From assembly GCA_963719525.1 (NCBI GenBank), contig CAVRCG010000001.1, forward strand, positions 1,116,001-1,180,000: a stretch of 64,000 bases of DNA. The letters run 5' to 3'. Positions 1 to 9,312 of the stretch are shown in pieces (position 1 is the stretch's first letter; every line of letters starts with the position of its first letter). Made by a program: the position numbers and the translations under genes. The DNA is from Bernardetia sp963719525 (GTDB taxonomy: Bacteria > Bacteroidota > Bacteroidia > Cytophagales > Bernardetiaceae). A model generated the notes under the pieces. The model was not told the origin of the DNA, did not search any database, and was given only the letters and a program-made list of their open reading frames with translations.

Positions 1-510
1 GATTTATCAGACGAGATAAATAGCGAGTTTTGGCACAATGAAAAATACCGAAATAGAGTAGAAGAAACGCATAAACCTTCTCAAATCAAACCTTCTGAAT
101 ACAAAGCCATTTATTTTGCAGGTGGACACGGAACAGTTTGGGATTTTCCAGACAACAAAGAATTACAAAAAATTGCAGCAACGATTTATGAGAGTGGAGG
201 AATTGTTTCTTCCATTTGTCATGGGGCAGCAGCTTTAGTAAACTTAAAATTAAGCAACGGTTCGTATTTGATTGATGGAAAAGATGTAAATTCGTTTACC
301 GATGAGGAAGAACGAGAAGCAGGAAAAGAAGATGTAGTTCCGTTTTTGGTAGAATCAAAACTTCGCCAGCGTGGTGCAAATTTTCAACAAGCAGCAAAAG
401 GAGAAGCAAAAGTAGTAGTTGATGGAAGACTGATTACAGGACAAAATCCTGCTTCTGCAACTCCGTTAGGCGAAACATTGAAACGAGAACTAAAAGAAGT
501 AGAAATGTAA
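1..510 (+). CDS. DJ-1/PfpI family protein, 5' end outside window
   Basis: The frame is open from base 1 to the TAA at 508-510, so only the last 169 residues of a type 1 glutamine-amidotransferase-like protein are present. The visible part has the family core: a strand ending in the motif YFAGGHGTVWDFP (about residues 38-50), then the nucleophile elbow SSICHGAA, whose cysteine (codon 217-219) is the conserved catalytic Cys of DJ-1/PfpI/Hsp31-like proteins. A later segment TGQNPASATPLGE is also typical of the class. Such proteins act as chaperones, glyoxalases or peptidase-like enzymes in the cytoplasm, and I cannot choose between these. The gene ends at a strong palindromic terminator shared with the convergent gene. 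Confidence 0.85.
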   Translation, partial: DLSDEINSEFWHNEKYRNRVEETHKPSQIKPSEYKAIYFAGGHGTVWDFPDNKELQKIAATIYESGGIVSSICHGAAALVNLKLSNGSYLIDGKDVNSFTDEEEREAGKEDVVPFLVESKLRQRGANFQQAAKGEAKVVVDGRLITGQNPASATPLGETLKRELKEVEM

Positions 511-527
511 AAATAGTAATTACTTTT

Positions 528-560
528 ACCGAACGGTTCGCTTAAAGCGAACCGTTCGGT
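528..560. terminator. Bidirectional palindromic terminator
   Basis: Perfect 16-bp inverted repeat (528-543 and 545-560) around a single base, between two convergent genes that end at 510 (+) and 562 (-). It is flanked by T-rich sequence on one side and A/T-rich sequence on the other, as expected for a shared intrinsic terminator. Confidence 0.75.
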
Positions 561-561
561 A

Positions 562-1074
562 TTATCTTTTTCTAGTTCCAATAGTATATTCTATACAGCG
601 TACTGTCGCACATTTATCTCTTTTCTTGTGCTTTTTTAGTAAAAGAGGATTTTCATAAGGATTTATATACACTCTCAATGTTTCATTTTTGTCTGCTTTA
701 TACGTAAATCCGTCGTAGCTTTTTCCATTTAGTAGCGTTCTTACTAAAGTATCATTTTCATAATTGACTACAAACAATCCTCCTGTATTTTTTATGAGCC
801 TTCCTTTATTATGAAATTCGTAACGCAACATATAATCTGTTCCCTTTTCTACTTTTATTTGCAGTAACAAAGAAGTTTTGTTTTCTATGATACGCTGCTT
901 GTTCATTTTAAGCAACTCATATCCTGGTGCTACTTTTCTTACAGGAAGATTATATGTTTCCATAGTTTCAGAGCTACAACAATTTTCCTCTATGCTTGAA
1001 TTTTCAAGTCTTTCCATATCAGAAAACCCAAAACAAAGGAATAGAACAGCAAAAATCAGTATTATTTTTTTCAT
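562..1074 (-). CDS. Small exported protein of unknown function
   Basis: A 170-residue protein with an N-terminal hydrophobic signal peptide (MKKIILIFAVLFLCFGFS, about residues 1-18). The mature part is basic at the C-terminus and contains two adjacent cysteines early (ENCCSS) and two near the end (CATVRC), compatible with disulfides in a periplasmic or secreted protein. The middle is predicted beta-rich (short hydrophobic strands separated by polar turns). I do not recognise the family. The start codon is followed directly by a lysine-rich signal sequence, which supports it. It is transcribed divergently from the DUF72 gene and converges on the DJ-1 gene. Confidence 0.6.
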   Translation of the reverse strand: MKKIILIFAVLFLCFGFSDMERLENSSIEENCCSSETMETYNLPVRKVAPGYELLKMNKQRIIENKTSLLLQIKVEKGTDYMLRYEFHNKGRLIKNTGGLFVVNYENDTLVRTLLNGKSYDGFTYKADKNETLRVYINPYENPLLLKKHKKRDKCATVRCIEYTIGTRKR

Positions 1075-1131
1075 AATTCTCTAGTTTAAAAGTCTTATCA
1101 AAACATTCTATTTCAAAATTTATTTTATATC

Positions 1132-1151
1132 AACAGACTAGGAAGTCTGTT
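1132..1151. promoter_or_regulatory. Inverted repeat in divergent intergenic region
   Basis: AACAGACT-AGGA-AGTCTGTT is an 8-bp perfect inverted repeat in the 108-bp gap between two divergent genes, about 30 bp before the DUF72 start. Its position suggests an operator for either promoter. The function is inferred from location and symmetry only. Confidence 0.35.
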
Positions 1152-1182
1152 ATACAAGTAAATTACAAAAAAACATTCAATT

Positions 1183-2127
1183 ATGGAATTTGGAAAGTTG
1201 CAAGATATAAAAAACGTGGATTTCACGCTACCAGACGACCACGCAGAAACAGAAGCCTTTTTATCAAAACTAGAACCCACACAAAAACCGATTATTCGTG
1301 TTGCTGCGCCTGTTTGGGGAACACCAGAGTGGAAAGGAGTTTGGTATCCACAAAAAGCAAAACCTGCTGATTTTTTGTACCATTATTCACGCCAGTTTGA
1401 TGAGATAGAACTCAATGTTACTCATTATCAAATTCCACCAGAAGAGCGTATTTTGAAATGGAAAGAAATGACACCAAAGGGTTTTTTGTTTTGTCCCAAG
1501 ATTTATAAAGGGATTAGTCATCACAAACAGCTTGTAGATTGTGAAGAACTGACACAGGTTTTTTGTGATAGAGTAGCACTTTTTGGAGATAGATTAGGCG
1601 TTTGTTTTCTTCAACTTCCTCCTCATTTTTCTCCACAAAAAGCAGAGATTTTAATTGATTATTTAGAGAGTTTTCCAGCAGAAATACGTCTTGCTGTAGA
1701 ATTTCGCCATAAAGATTGGTTTGATTCTGAAATAAGTAATCAAAGTGAGGAAACTAGAGAAGCAGTAAGAGAGGTTTTTTCGGTAATGCGTCGTTATAAT
1801 TTTACGGCTCTTATGACTGATGTTTCTGGAAGGCGTGATGTGATGCACATGCGACTGACTTCTGATACAATGGTTTTGCGATTGGTAGGAAACTCTTTGG
1901 ACAAAACCGATTATGAGCGAATGGAAGATTGGGCAGAGCGAATGGATAAATGGATTAAAAGTGGATTAAAAGAGTTTCATTTTTGGCTGCACCAACCAGA
2001 AAATATCAAAACGGCAGATATGGCTGTTTTTCTTATTGAAAAATTGAAGGAAAAAGGCTATAAGAATGTAAATCCACCAAAGCAGATAAAAGAAGAAACT
2101 AAAAATGATATACCTTCGCTTTTTTAG
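1183..2127 (+). CDS. DUF72 (YecE-like TIM-barrel) family protein
   Basis: A 314-residue cytoplasmic protein with the hallmarks of the DUF72/YecE family: an early strand (VAAPVWGTPEWKGVWYP), the segment QFDEIELNVTHYQIP, the motif KGFLFCPKIYKGISH, the FLQLPPHFSP loop and a central AVEFRHKDWF motif, all in the family order. The fold is a TIM barrel; no biochemical role is firmly established, although nuclease or sugar-isomerase-like activities have been suggested. Length is at the upper end for the family because of a 35-residue N-terminal extension. The ATG at 1183 follows an A-rich leader without a strong Shine-Dalgarno, usual for Bacteroidota. Confidence 0.88.
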   Translation: MEFGKLQDIKNVDFTLPDDHAETEAFLSKLEPTQKPIIRVAAPVWGTPEWKGVWYPQKAKPADFLYHYSRQFDEIELNVTHYQIPPEERILKWKEMTPKGFLFCPKIYKGISHHKQLVDCEELTQVFCDRVALFGDRLGVCFLQLPPHFSPQKAEILIDYLESFPAEIRLAVEFRHKDWFDSEISNQSEETREAVREVFSVMRRYNFTALMTDVSGRRDVMHMRLTSDTMVLRLVGNSLDKTDYERMEDWAERMDKWIKSGLKEFHFWLHQPENIKTADMAVFLIEKLKEKGYKNVNPPKQIKEETKNDIPSLF

Positions 2128-2147
2128 AATGTATAAGCAATAAACAT

Positions 2148-2276
2148 TATCACGGTTATTTACAGTATTGATTACCAATAAATTAGCAAAAAACGAAAAG
2201 TGCTTATTTTTCCATAGTACTGGGTTTGCAAACCCAGTGCTATGGAAAAATGAACATTGCTAAATTAGCCGTGATA
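2148..2276. repeat. Fold-back repeat family A, copy 1
   Basis: An element of about 129 bp bounded by TATCACGG...CCGTGATA, with a long central near-perfect hairpin (2207-2228 pairing with 2229-2250, one mismatch). A second diverged copy lies at 42805-42938 in the same orientation and keeps the ends (CACGGTTATTTACAG, AAATTA.CCGT) and the core (GTTTGCAAACCC, CTATGG.AAAATGAAC). The size, terminal inverted repeats and lack of coding capacity suggest a MITE-like element or a REP-type palindromic unit. It lies directly behind the DUF72 gene. Confidence 0.6.
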
Positions 2277-2360
2277 CCCTTTACTATCAATATTATAACG
2301 ATGTGTTTTTTGTTTTTTAAAGTTTAGGATAAGGAGTTAGATTTGTACATTTTTTACAAC

Positions 2361-2394
2361 AAAAAACCCTTCACTCAAAGAATGAAGGATTTTT
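2361..2394 (-). terminator. Intrinsic terminator of adhesin locus A
   Basis: On the minus strand, a 9-bp stem (arms 2368-2376 and 2380-2388, one G-U pair) with a three-base loop is followed by a run of six T. It lies 55 bp behind the adhesin stop. Nearly the same hairpin ends four other genes of the array. Confidence 0.75.
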
Positions 2395-2443
2395 ATTATC
2401 TACTTTATTTAATCTTATCGTTGTCTTATTCGACAATGCTAAG

Positions 2444-4147
2444 CTATTCGATGATAATTGATTTCGAATAAATGATTCCTTTTTGATTAAAACGAATTAA
2501 GTAAACTCCCTTTGGTTGATTGTTTAGGTTAATACTAAATTTCTGGTTGTTTTTTTCAAAAATTTGAGTTTTTATTGTTCTACCAATTCCATCAAAAACA
2601 GTTACCTCTGTATTTTCTGAAAGCGAAGTAGCAAAACGAATATTGAATGTACCTGTACTTGGATTTGGGTAAATGCTAAGTGTATTTGCTCCCAAACTTG
2701 CAACTACTGTTATTTCTTTTTTCGTTGGTGTTGCTCTTGTTTTGTTTGCAATCCTAGCTCCTGGATTACAGAATGAAGTATAAACGGCAGGTGAAGTTCC
2801 TTGGATAATAGAAACGTCGGCAGCTAATTCTTGTGTTACAGTTCCTGTTGTAGTAATACGAATTTGCTTACTGTTTATGTAATATTCTACATTTCCAGCT
2901 CTTCTAATAACAGAAATTCTGTCACCAGCAGCAACGGCTTGAGTAGCTCCTCTATCCGTTCCACTTTCATAGATACGAACTGAATTTTCACTATTTATCC
3001 ATACTCCATACTCAATAGCTTCCCAATTTGCCGTCGTCGTAGTTGCAGAAGACAGACCAATTTGATAGTTAGATAAATTTGCATTATCAGGAACAATAAA
3101 ACTAATTCCTCCATCAACACCAGCAGCCAGACGGTTAGTAGAAAGTGCTCCATTAGGATTATTCCACGGTTGTAGAGTTGTCGTTGTGATTGTTCCTGCT
3201 ATTTGCGTTGTGTTAGCAGTTAAGGCACCCCAGTTTGCCAGACCACCAACCACGACAGGGGAAGCTAATGTAGCTGCTCCACTTGTTAGTGTTACATTAT
3301 ATAATCCTTTTGCTAGTTCTGTTCTTGGATTATCTGTATTTCCACCCCAATTGTAGGTATAAGCAGCCGAACCACCGTTTCCTTGTAGCGTAATTGCGCC
3401 TTCAGCAGTTGCTGTGTTGCAATCATCTATAGATGTTTGGGTATATGTCATACTCAAGTCAGTAGCTGTTGTGGTACACCACGAAGCAAAAACGGCAGGA
3501 GTTTGTCCTGATTCTAGCGTTGCATCGGCATAAAGATTAGTTGTTACACATGGCATACGGTGTAATTCTTCACTATTTTTATAAAAAACAACTTGGGCTC
3601 CTGCTCTAAAGATACTAATACGGTCTTGGTCTTCAATTCCTTCCACAATCTTCACTACATTTCCACTTTCATATATAAATAAAGAATTGTTGTAGATATA
3701 GGTAGAATACAAAATAGTAGTCCAATCTGGATTTGTATTTTGTGTAGATAAACCGATCACATAATTTGTAACACCACTTTTATAAATATATGTAATCCCC
3801 CCATTTGCACCTGCGCCCATTCCAGATTGAGAAATGGCTCCAGAATTACTGTATGTACTTGCAAAACCGATTGTAAATAGTTTTCCTTGTGAAGAAGATA
3901 CATTTTGTAGATTTGTCCAGTTTACTGGGTTTCCAACAATAACAGGTAGACTTTTCACATGACTCCGATTATCTGTTACCTCAACAAGATACGAACCTGT
4001 TGAAAGAGTTGTTGGGTTTGCTACAGGATTTCCTAACGAATTAAGCCACGAATAAGTATAAGGAGCTGACACTTCCCATTTGAGGTAAAAGTGTAATTGA
4101 GCCTTCAGTTGCTGTAGTATTACAAGCATCTTCTGAATTCTGTACAT
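2444..4147 (-). CDS. T9SS adhesin locus A, C-terminal part (frameshifted)
   Basis: Third and last piece of one gene that spans 8928 to 2444. The first 30 or so residues translated here are an out-of-frame artefact. Homology to the other four adhesins starts at APYTYSW, right after an extra base at 4068 that separates it from the preceding piece. It contains stalk modules 2-4: each begins with an SprB-like strand set (EGAITLQGNGG..YTYNW, then GLYNVTL) and continues with a beta-rich unit containing YQIGLSS, GDRISVIR and YYINSK, ending in a Cys. The last 80 residues are a type A T9SS sorting domain (SIYPNPSTGTFNIRF ... KGVYLIRFNQKG ... SKSIIIE). The product would be exported through T9SS and displayed on the surface. 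Confidence 0.85.
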   Translation of the reverse strand: MYRIQKMLVILQQLKAQLHFYLKWEVSAPYTYSWLNSLGNPVANPTTLSTGSYLVEVTDNRSHVKSLPVIVGNPVNWTNLQNVSSSQGKLFTIGFASTYSNSGAISQSGMGAGANGGITYIYKSGVTNYVIGLSTQNTNPDWTTILYSTYIYNNSLFIYESGNVVKIVEGIEDQDRISIFRAGAQVVFYKNSEELHRMPCVTTNLYADATLESGQTPAVFASWCTTTATDLSMTYTQTSIDDCNTATAEGAITLQGNGGSAAYTYNWGGNTDNPRTELAKGLYNVTLTSGAATLASPVVVGGLANWGALTANTTQIAGTITTTTLQPWNNPNGALSTNRLAAGVDGGISFIVPDNANLSNYQIGLSSATTTTANWEAIEYGVWINSENSVRIYESGTDRGATQAVAAGDRISVIRRAGNVEYYINSKQIRITTTGTVTQELAADVSIIQGTSPAVYTSFCNPGARIANKTRATPTKKEITVVASLGANTLSIYPNPSTGTFNIRFATSLSENTEVTVFDGIGRTIKTQIFEKNNQKFSINLNNQPKGVYLIRFNQKGIIYSKSIIIE

Positions 4148-6560
4148 ATTTTACTTCAAATTTGTCCGTTGTACATTTAGAGAACCACACTTTAGGACTT
4201 GTTCCTGTTACCAGAGCAATGTCCACTACTAATTCGTCGGTTGCATTTTTGGCTTCAATATCTTCGTAAACCAACGTTGAATTGTAGTAATACTTGATAG
4301 AAGTTCCTTCTCTAGTCATCGTCAGACGGTCGCCAACTGCAACAGTAACATTTGGTATTTGGAAAAAGAAATAAATATCGTTTAAATAAACAAACAAATC
4401 ACCATTTGGATAGATGTAAAAACTATTATCCATAGACAAATAAGAAGAGGAAGTGTTAGGTGGTGTAAGTCCGATAGATGTATTTGCTATAGTAGTTAAA
4501 TCTTCTACCAAGAATGTAAAGCCACCATTTTCGCCATTTCCTAGTTTTGCTTTTGAAGTGGCTGCTGCTTCATTAGAGTTCCAATTATAGCTTCCGTTTG
4601 CTATTATTCTACCTTCACTTGTAGTAGCACGAACAATATTTTCCCATTCTATAGGAGTTCCGACAATTACAGGTAATACAGTTGTTCCGTTATCAATGTT
4701 TAATGAATAAAGACCATCGGCTACATTGGTCAAATCTTGTGTCATTGTTCCATTATTCCAATTATACGAAGTTCCTGTCAGACTAACATCAATAGCAGCA
4801 AGTGTATTAGCAGGGTTACACACATTGGTTTGCGTTTGTCTGTATCCATAGCCATTTGTACCAGAAACGGTAACGGTAACGGTATTCAAAGTAGCTGTTC
4901 CACAATTCAAACTACCAGTAGTCTGTACTCTAAATTGAGTAGTTGTAGTTAATTGTCCTGTTGGAAGAAAAATTGTTTCGCCTGTTCCTGCTACTGTACT
5001 TCCAACATTTGCATTTGCATTATCTACATTTTGAAGTTGATAAGTTACTCCTAATTTGGATTCTACAACGATAGAGCTTGCTTCATTAGAAAGAATAGGC
5101 GAAGTAAGAACCGAAACGTTAGCTGTTGTCGGACAAATTCCTTCTGCTGCAACATTGAATGTATAAGCTGCTTCATCTGCATCATTATTGTTGATAGTAA
5201 TGGTAGAAGTTTGCAGACCTGAAACAGTTGGTGTAAAAGTGAGCGTAAATTCTGCTTGTCCACTTATAGTTACATTACTTGGACTATTTGAAACTACAAA
5301 AGTGGTATTGGAAGAAGTAATATTAGTAATATTCAAAACTCCTGCACCTGTGTTTTGGATAATAAATGTTTTGCTAATTGGTGTACCTACACTTTGTCCA
5401 AAATTCGTATTATTTGTAGTACTTGTTGCTGTTGTACCACTTGCAATATCAACTCCATTGCCTCTCAGATTGATTTCTGGTAAACCTTGTGCTTCATGCG
5501 CTCCCATATCTACAGTTGATTGAAAGATACGAGGTTTTCCTGCTACATCTCTTACAACTCCTGTTATATTTGCATTATTTCCTGCATCAATAGCTGGCGA
5601 ACCTGCTTGAAGTCTTACATTTCCGTTTGCTGCATCTACAAAAAGAGGGTCTTGATTTAATTTATTGTTTCCATTATCTGTAGTTGCTGTTGGTAGAGTA
5701 GTTTCTTGTATCAATGTATAAGCTACATTAGCAGAACCATTAAACCAAGAAGCTCCATTTCCTGCTGTATTTCCCCAAAAGATAGAGTTTCGAATAATAG
5801 GGTTTGAAGAACCAGAATTAGTTCCATTGTTATATATTCCTCCTCCATCATTTGTGGTTGTGTTTAGTGAGAAGGTACAATTTGTGAGTGTAGGACTTGA
5901 TACTCCTCCTCCTCCATTATTGTACAATCCACCACCAGAGTTAGTAGCGTTGTTTTTAGAGAAAACACAATTTGTAAGTGTAGGGTTTGCAGTTCCACCA
6001 AATGAGTAGTTGTACATTCCACCTCCAAAACTAGCATTGTTTTCAGAGAATATACAGTTTACAACAGTTGGATTAGAAGTATTTCCTATTCCCGAGCCGT
6101 CATTAAACCAACCTGCACCGTTTATATTCGCACCTGTTCCAGTAGCATTTCCTTTTACAATAGTAACTCCGTCTAGTTTGGTAGCTGTAGAAACTCCTTT
6201 TGTATAAACGACATGATAGACATTATCGGTATTATCATTTGTTGTGCCTATATCTCCACTCAAAATAGTTTGATTAGCAACAAGGTCACGAGCATCTAAC
6301 TGGGCTTGTGAGAAATTTCTTTCATTCTCTGAACCATCAAAACCTCCATAGATTTCTACCCCTTCAGGAATTTTGAAACTCGCTGCTCTTAGATCTCCTG
6401 TAGAAGTTGCTCCTGTAGTAAAATTATACTGTTGTGAAGGTTTGTATGTTCCTCTAGCGATATATATTTTGGTTCCGGCAACAGTAGCTGACTCAAGAGC
6501 TTTTTGAAGTGTAGCAAATGGGTTAGTAAAATCTGAGCCTGTAAATAGATCATCACCCAA
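4041..6560 (-). CDS. T9SS adhesin locus A, middle part (frameshifted)
   Basis: Second piece of the 8928-2444 gene. The first codon given here is an internal TTG: the same frame stays open upstream to about 6650 and reads SNDTDESPYDFAIKGE, the end of a choice-of-anchor-D domain begun in the previous piece. Order of domains: right-handed beta-helix of the choice-of-anchor-Q type (FATLQKAL, KIYIARGTYKPS, many GGGMYN/GGGLYN turns, ending VDMGAHE), a second anchor-D/HYDIN-like Ig domain (EINLRGNGVDIASG to YTFNVAAEG), an Ig-like spacer, then stalk module 1 (YGYRQTQ ... WFSKC). It runs off frame at 4068, where a paralogue comparison shows one extra G. Confidence 0.82.
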   Translation of the reverse strand: MGDDLFTGSDFTNPFATLQKALESATVAGTKIYIARGTYKPSQQYNFTTGATSTGDLRAASFKIPEGVEIYGGFDGSENERNFSQAQLDARDLVANQTILSGDIGTTNDNTDNVYHVVYTKGVSTATKLDGVTIVKGNATGTGANINGAGWFNDGSGIGNTSNPTVVNCIFSENNASFGGGMYNYSFGGTANPTLTNCVFSKNNATNSGGGLYNNGGGGVSSPTLTNCTFSLNTTTNDGGGIYNNGTNSGSSNPIIRNSIFWGNTAGNGASWFNGSANVAYTLIQETTLPTATTDNGNNKLNQDPLFVDAANGNVRLQAGSPAIDAGNNANITGVVRDVAGKPRIFQSTVDMGAHEAQGLPEINLRGNGVDIASGTTATSTTNNTNFGQSVGTPISKTFIIQNTGAGVLNITNITSSNTTFVVSNSPSNVTISGQAEFTLTFTPTVSGLQTSTITINNNDADEAAYTFNVAAEGICPTTANVSVLTSPILSNEASSIVVESKLGVTYQLQNVDNANANVGSTVAGTGETIFLPTGQLTTTTQFRVQTTGSLNCGTATLNTVTVTVSGTNGYGYRQTQTNVCNPANTLAAIDVSLTGTSYNWNNGTMTQDLTNVADGLYSLNIDNGTTVLPVIVGTPIEWENIVRATTSEGRIIANGSYNWNSNEAAATSKAKLGNGENGGFTFLVEDLTTIANTSIGLTPPNTSSSYLSMDNSFYIYPNGDLFVYLNDIYFFFQIPNVTVAVGDRLTMTREGTSIKYYYNSTLVYEDIEAKNATDELVVDIALVTGTSPKVWFSKCTTDKFEVKYVQNSEDACNTTATEGSITLLPQMGSVSSLYLFVA

Positions 6561-6639
6561 ATCTGCACCTACAAAAAAAGCAGGAAATATTTTCTCTCCT
6601 TTTATCGCAAAATCATAAGGAGATTCGTCGGTATCATTA

Positions 6640-8928
6640 CTAATAACATTTACAGTCAGCTGTACTTACTCCTATTGCAACAGGCTCAAAAATAATATTA
6701 AACATAATAGAATTAGTAGGCGTAATGGTTGCAGGAAGAGTAATATTAGATACCCTAAAATCAGTAGCATTTGCACCTATAATATTTATGGCCGTAACCA
6801 CTAAATCTCCTGTTCCTGTGTTTTGAATTGTGAAAGAAGATGTTCCACTAGTAGTTATTTTGTCAAAATCTGTATCATCAACTAAAGCGACATTGGTCGA
6901 GCCGTTAGCTATATCAGTACCAGCTCCCCGTATGTTAATTTCTGGAGAAGTAATAGTAGCAGCAGCAGAAAATGTTGAAGTATTATTGGTTGCATCTGTA
7001 GCAGTTGCAGTTACATTTTTGCCTACTGTGAGTGCTGGTAAAGGAGAGAAAGTCCAAGTAGTACCTGTTACGGTAACATTTCCTTTATAGGTTCTTCCCT
7101 GTGATTCGCCTGCATTATTTTCAAAAATTTCTATTATATCTCCATCTTGTCCTGTTCCAGATATAGAAGAAGTAGAAGCTGCCGTAATTAGTGGTGCCGT
7201 TTTGCTGTTATTCCCTCCTGAAGAAAGAGCAATTCCACCTATATTATTTAGATAAATACTATTTTGAGAAATTTTGTTGTTTACTACATCCGTAACGTTT
7301 ATTCCTACATTAGTTTGTGTGTAGGCAATGGTATTTCCAGTTATTGTACAATTATTTCCACTAGAGCTTAGCCTGATGCCATATAAAAAATTACCTATGT
7401 TGGTTGTTCCATCTTTACCAACTCCTATTTTATTGTCTTTTACAATCGTACTTTCAGAGTTGAAAGATAATGAAATTCCGTTTCTAAAATTGCCAATAAC
7501 ATTGTTTTCTATCAAATTATTGGTATCACCAGGATTACTATTTACTGATATACCAGTACTTGAATTTGAGGGGTCTCCAAAGCCAGTTTCATTTCCTGTA
7601 ATACCTGTTCCGATGTGATTATTTCTAATTGTGATATTACTTCCCGAAACAAATATAGTACAACTACTTATTATATTATTTTCTACACTATTATTAGATC
7701 TGACTTCAATACCAGAACCTACGTCATTCATTTTTACAATTGTTCCCGTTTCGTCTGTACCTACTTTATTGCTACTAATAATTCCACCTATAGCCGAACC
7801 AGTAGTTATACCCTTTTCAGTAAAAAGATTAATTACATTTCCTTTTCCTACTGTTCCTAACCTGAAATTATTTGCTGTGTTAGTAAAGCGTATTGGATAC
7901 CTAAATTCTGTAAATTGCAATCCATAAATTTCTACATTAGCACTTTCTATTATTAGTCCGTATCTAGTATTATTTATGGCTTTTAGGGTTACTATTTTAC
8001 CAGCTGTGTTTTCTTGAAACCCAAGCTGTGAAGAAGCATCTATGAGTACTTGCTGCTGAATTCCATCAAAACCATTGATGTTACTAGCTATAGAAATAAC
8101 CCAAGGAGAAGCTGTCGGAATGCTAAAGTCAATATAATTTTTTCCTCCTATATTGTTGGCATCTATAATTATTTGTCTAAAACTTTCTGCTCCTGCATCA
8201 TTTGTGTTTTGGACACGCAAAGTCCAGAGAGGAGTACTTGTACCTGTAGCGAAACTTGCAGGAAAATTTGTGCTTACATCATTAGCTGCCGTTCCTGTAG
8301 CTTCTTCAAAACGCCAAAAAGAAGTTGCTCCATCTAGAGCTGTAGCGTTCATGTCAGCAGCTAGATTTATAGTAGTACGAGCAGTAACAAATATTTTTAC
8401 TTCGTCTAGTTGGCCGACGAAACTAGTTGTATTTGCTGCTTTTCCGAATTGAAAGTTACCTATCGGACTAATAGGATTAGAAGTAATTACACCAGATGTA
8501 AAACTTCCAGCCGTAGCATTTTTATAAATTGACCACGTTCCATTATCACGGATTACACTAATATAAGTCCATTCGTTTGTTACTAAGCTAATATCGGAAA
8601 CTAGAGAAGTAACTCCTCCTAGTTCGACGCTTATTTTTCCTGTAGCATCTAGGTTTACTCCATATCCATTTGTATTTTGTGTTCCATTGTAGATTACGTT
8701 TCCTATTTGATCGGCTTGTTTTTTTATCCAAAAAGATAATGTAAAATTGTCGGTACTTGCAAGTGGTAATAAATTAGTTGTGATTTGCGCATCGTCATCA
8801 AAATAAACGCCTCTATTTCCAGTAGGAGCTTGACTAAAAGATGATGCTATAGAGAAAAACGACATGCAGATACCAAGCAAAATTATCCGAGAGGATAGAC
8901 TTTTTAGATACGTGTTGAATGTATTCAT
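6640..8928 (-). CDS. T9SS adhesin locus A, N-terminal part (frameshifted)
   Basis: First piece of the gene, 762 residues. It opens with a signal peptide (about residues 1-33, ending SIASSFSQA) and a LamG/concanavalin-like domain (about 38-210; FTLSFWIKK, GQLDEVKIF). A right-handed beta-helix follows (about 240-560; repeated N-N-I/V-I-X-G-N turns), then an Ig-like region and an anchor-D domain (INIRGAGTDIANG, FTIQNTGTGDL). The frame closes at 6640 within the last strand of that domain. An extra base at about 6653-6658 is the simplest cause, because the next frame continues the expected sequence TVNVISNDTDE. Whole-gene length would be about 2,160 residues, the same class as the neighbouring adhesins. 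Confidence 0.85.
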   Translation of the reverse strand: MNTFNTYLKSLSSRIILLGICMSFFSIASSFSQAPTGNRGVYFDDDAQITTNLLPLASTDNFTLSFWIKKQADQIGNVIYNGTQNTNGYGVNLDATGKISVELGGVTSLVSDISLVTNEWTYISVIRDNGTWSIYKNATAGSFTSGVITSNPISPIGNFQFGKAANTTSFVGQLDEVKIFVTARTTINLAADMNATALDGATSFWRFEEATGTAANDVSTNFPASFATGTSTPLWTLRVQNTNDAGAESFRQIIIDANNIGGKNYIDFSIPTASPWVISIASNINGFDGIQQQVLIDASSQLGFQENTAGKIVTLKAINNTRYGLIIESANVEIYGLQFTEFRYPIRFTNTANNFRLGTVGKGNVINLFTEKGITTGSAIGGIISSNKVGTDETGTIVKMNDVGSGIEVRSNNSVENNIISSCTIFVSGSNITIRNNHIGTGITGNETGFGDPSNSSTGISVNSNPGDTNNLIENNVIGNFRNGISLSFNSESTIVKDNKIGVGKDGTTNIGNFLYGIRLSSSGNNCTITGNTIAYTQTNVGINVTDVVNNKISQNSIYLNNIGGIALSSGGNNSKTAPLITAASTSSISGTGQDGDIIEIFENNAGESQGRTYKGNVTVTGTTWTFSPLPALTVGKNVTATATDATNNTSTFSAAATITSPEINIRGAGTDIANGSTNVALVDDTDFDKITTSGTSSFTIQNTGTGDLVVTAINIIGANATDFRVSNITLPATITPTNSIMFNIIFEPVAIGVSTADCKCY

Positions 8929-9252
8929 AATATTAAAGATTTAGTGAAACAATATAAGTGAAGTTTGTTTCAAGGTTTTGATAAAGCAGCTGTACATCTA
9001 ATCAGATGATGAGCTAGTAGATGTGAAAGTCTCACAAAACAAATAGAAACAATTCTATACCTATTACCTAAAAAACAGTATAGACAAAGTATAGACAAGC
9101 AAAAAATAATTAAAAAAATCTTTGTATAATTTTATATTATATTTTTAAAGTCTAATTATGATAGATTTATTTTGCTAAATCGTTGTGAGAACCTATTTTA
9201 TTTGTTTTTATTTTGGTGTTTGTAATTCCCTGTTATCTTGGCTTTTGCGCAC
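8929..9252. other. Upstream region of adhesin locus A
   Basis: AT-rich non-coding region carrying the promoter of the minus-strand gene that starts at 8928. It contains small inverted sequences (for example ACATCT..AGATG near 8994-9008) and a duplicated TATAGACAA word near 9080-9100. I see no gene, no conserved array element and no convincing TAnnTTTG promoter. Confidence 0.4.
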
Positions 9253-9285
9253 AAAAAAACCCTTCATTCAGAAAATGAAGGGTTT
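9253..9285 (-). terminator. Intrinsic terminator of adhesin locus B
   Basis: Stem CCCTTCATT (9260-9268) pairing with AATGAAGGG (9274-9282), followed on the minus strand by seven T. It lies 28 bp behind the stop of the 9313-12531 gene and belongs to the same terminator family as the other array genes. Confidence 0.8.
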
Positions 9286-9312
9286 AATTTTAATTTTTAT
9301 ATTAGTCAACTA

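Noticed and set aside
2148..2276. Possible rho-independent terminator for the DUF72 gene
   Set aside because: The central hairpin could terminate, but a related copy at 42805 with the same ends shows that the structure belongs to a repeat element. It may still act as a terminator secondarily.
4060..4075. Programmed ribosomal frameshifting in the adhesins
   Set aside because: No slippery heptamer is present at the breaks, and at two of the four sites the AGCT lies on the other side of the break relative to the mRNA, so a translational cause is unlikely.
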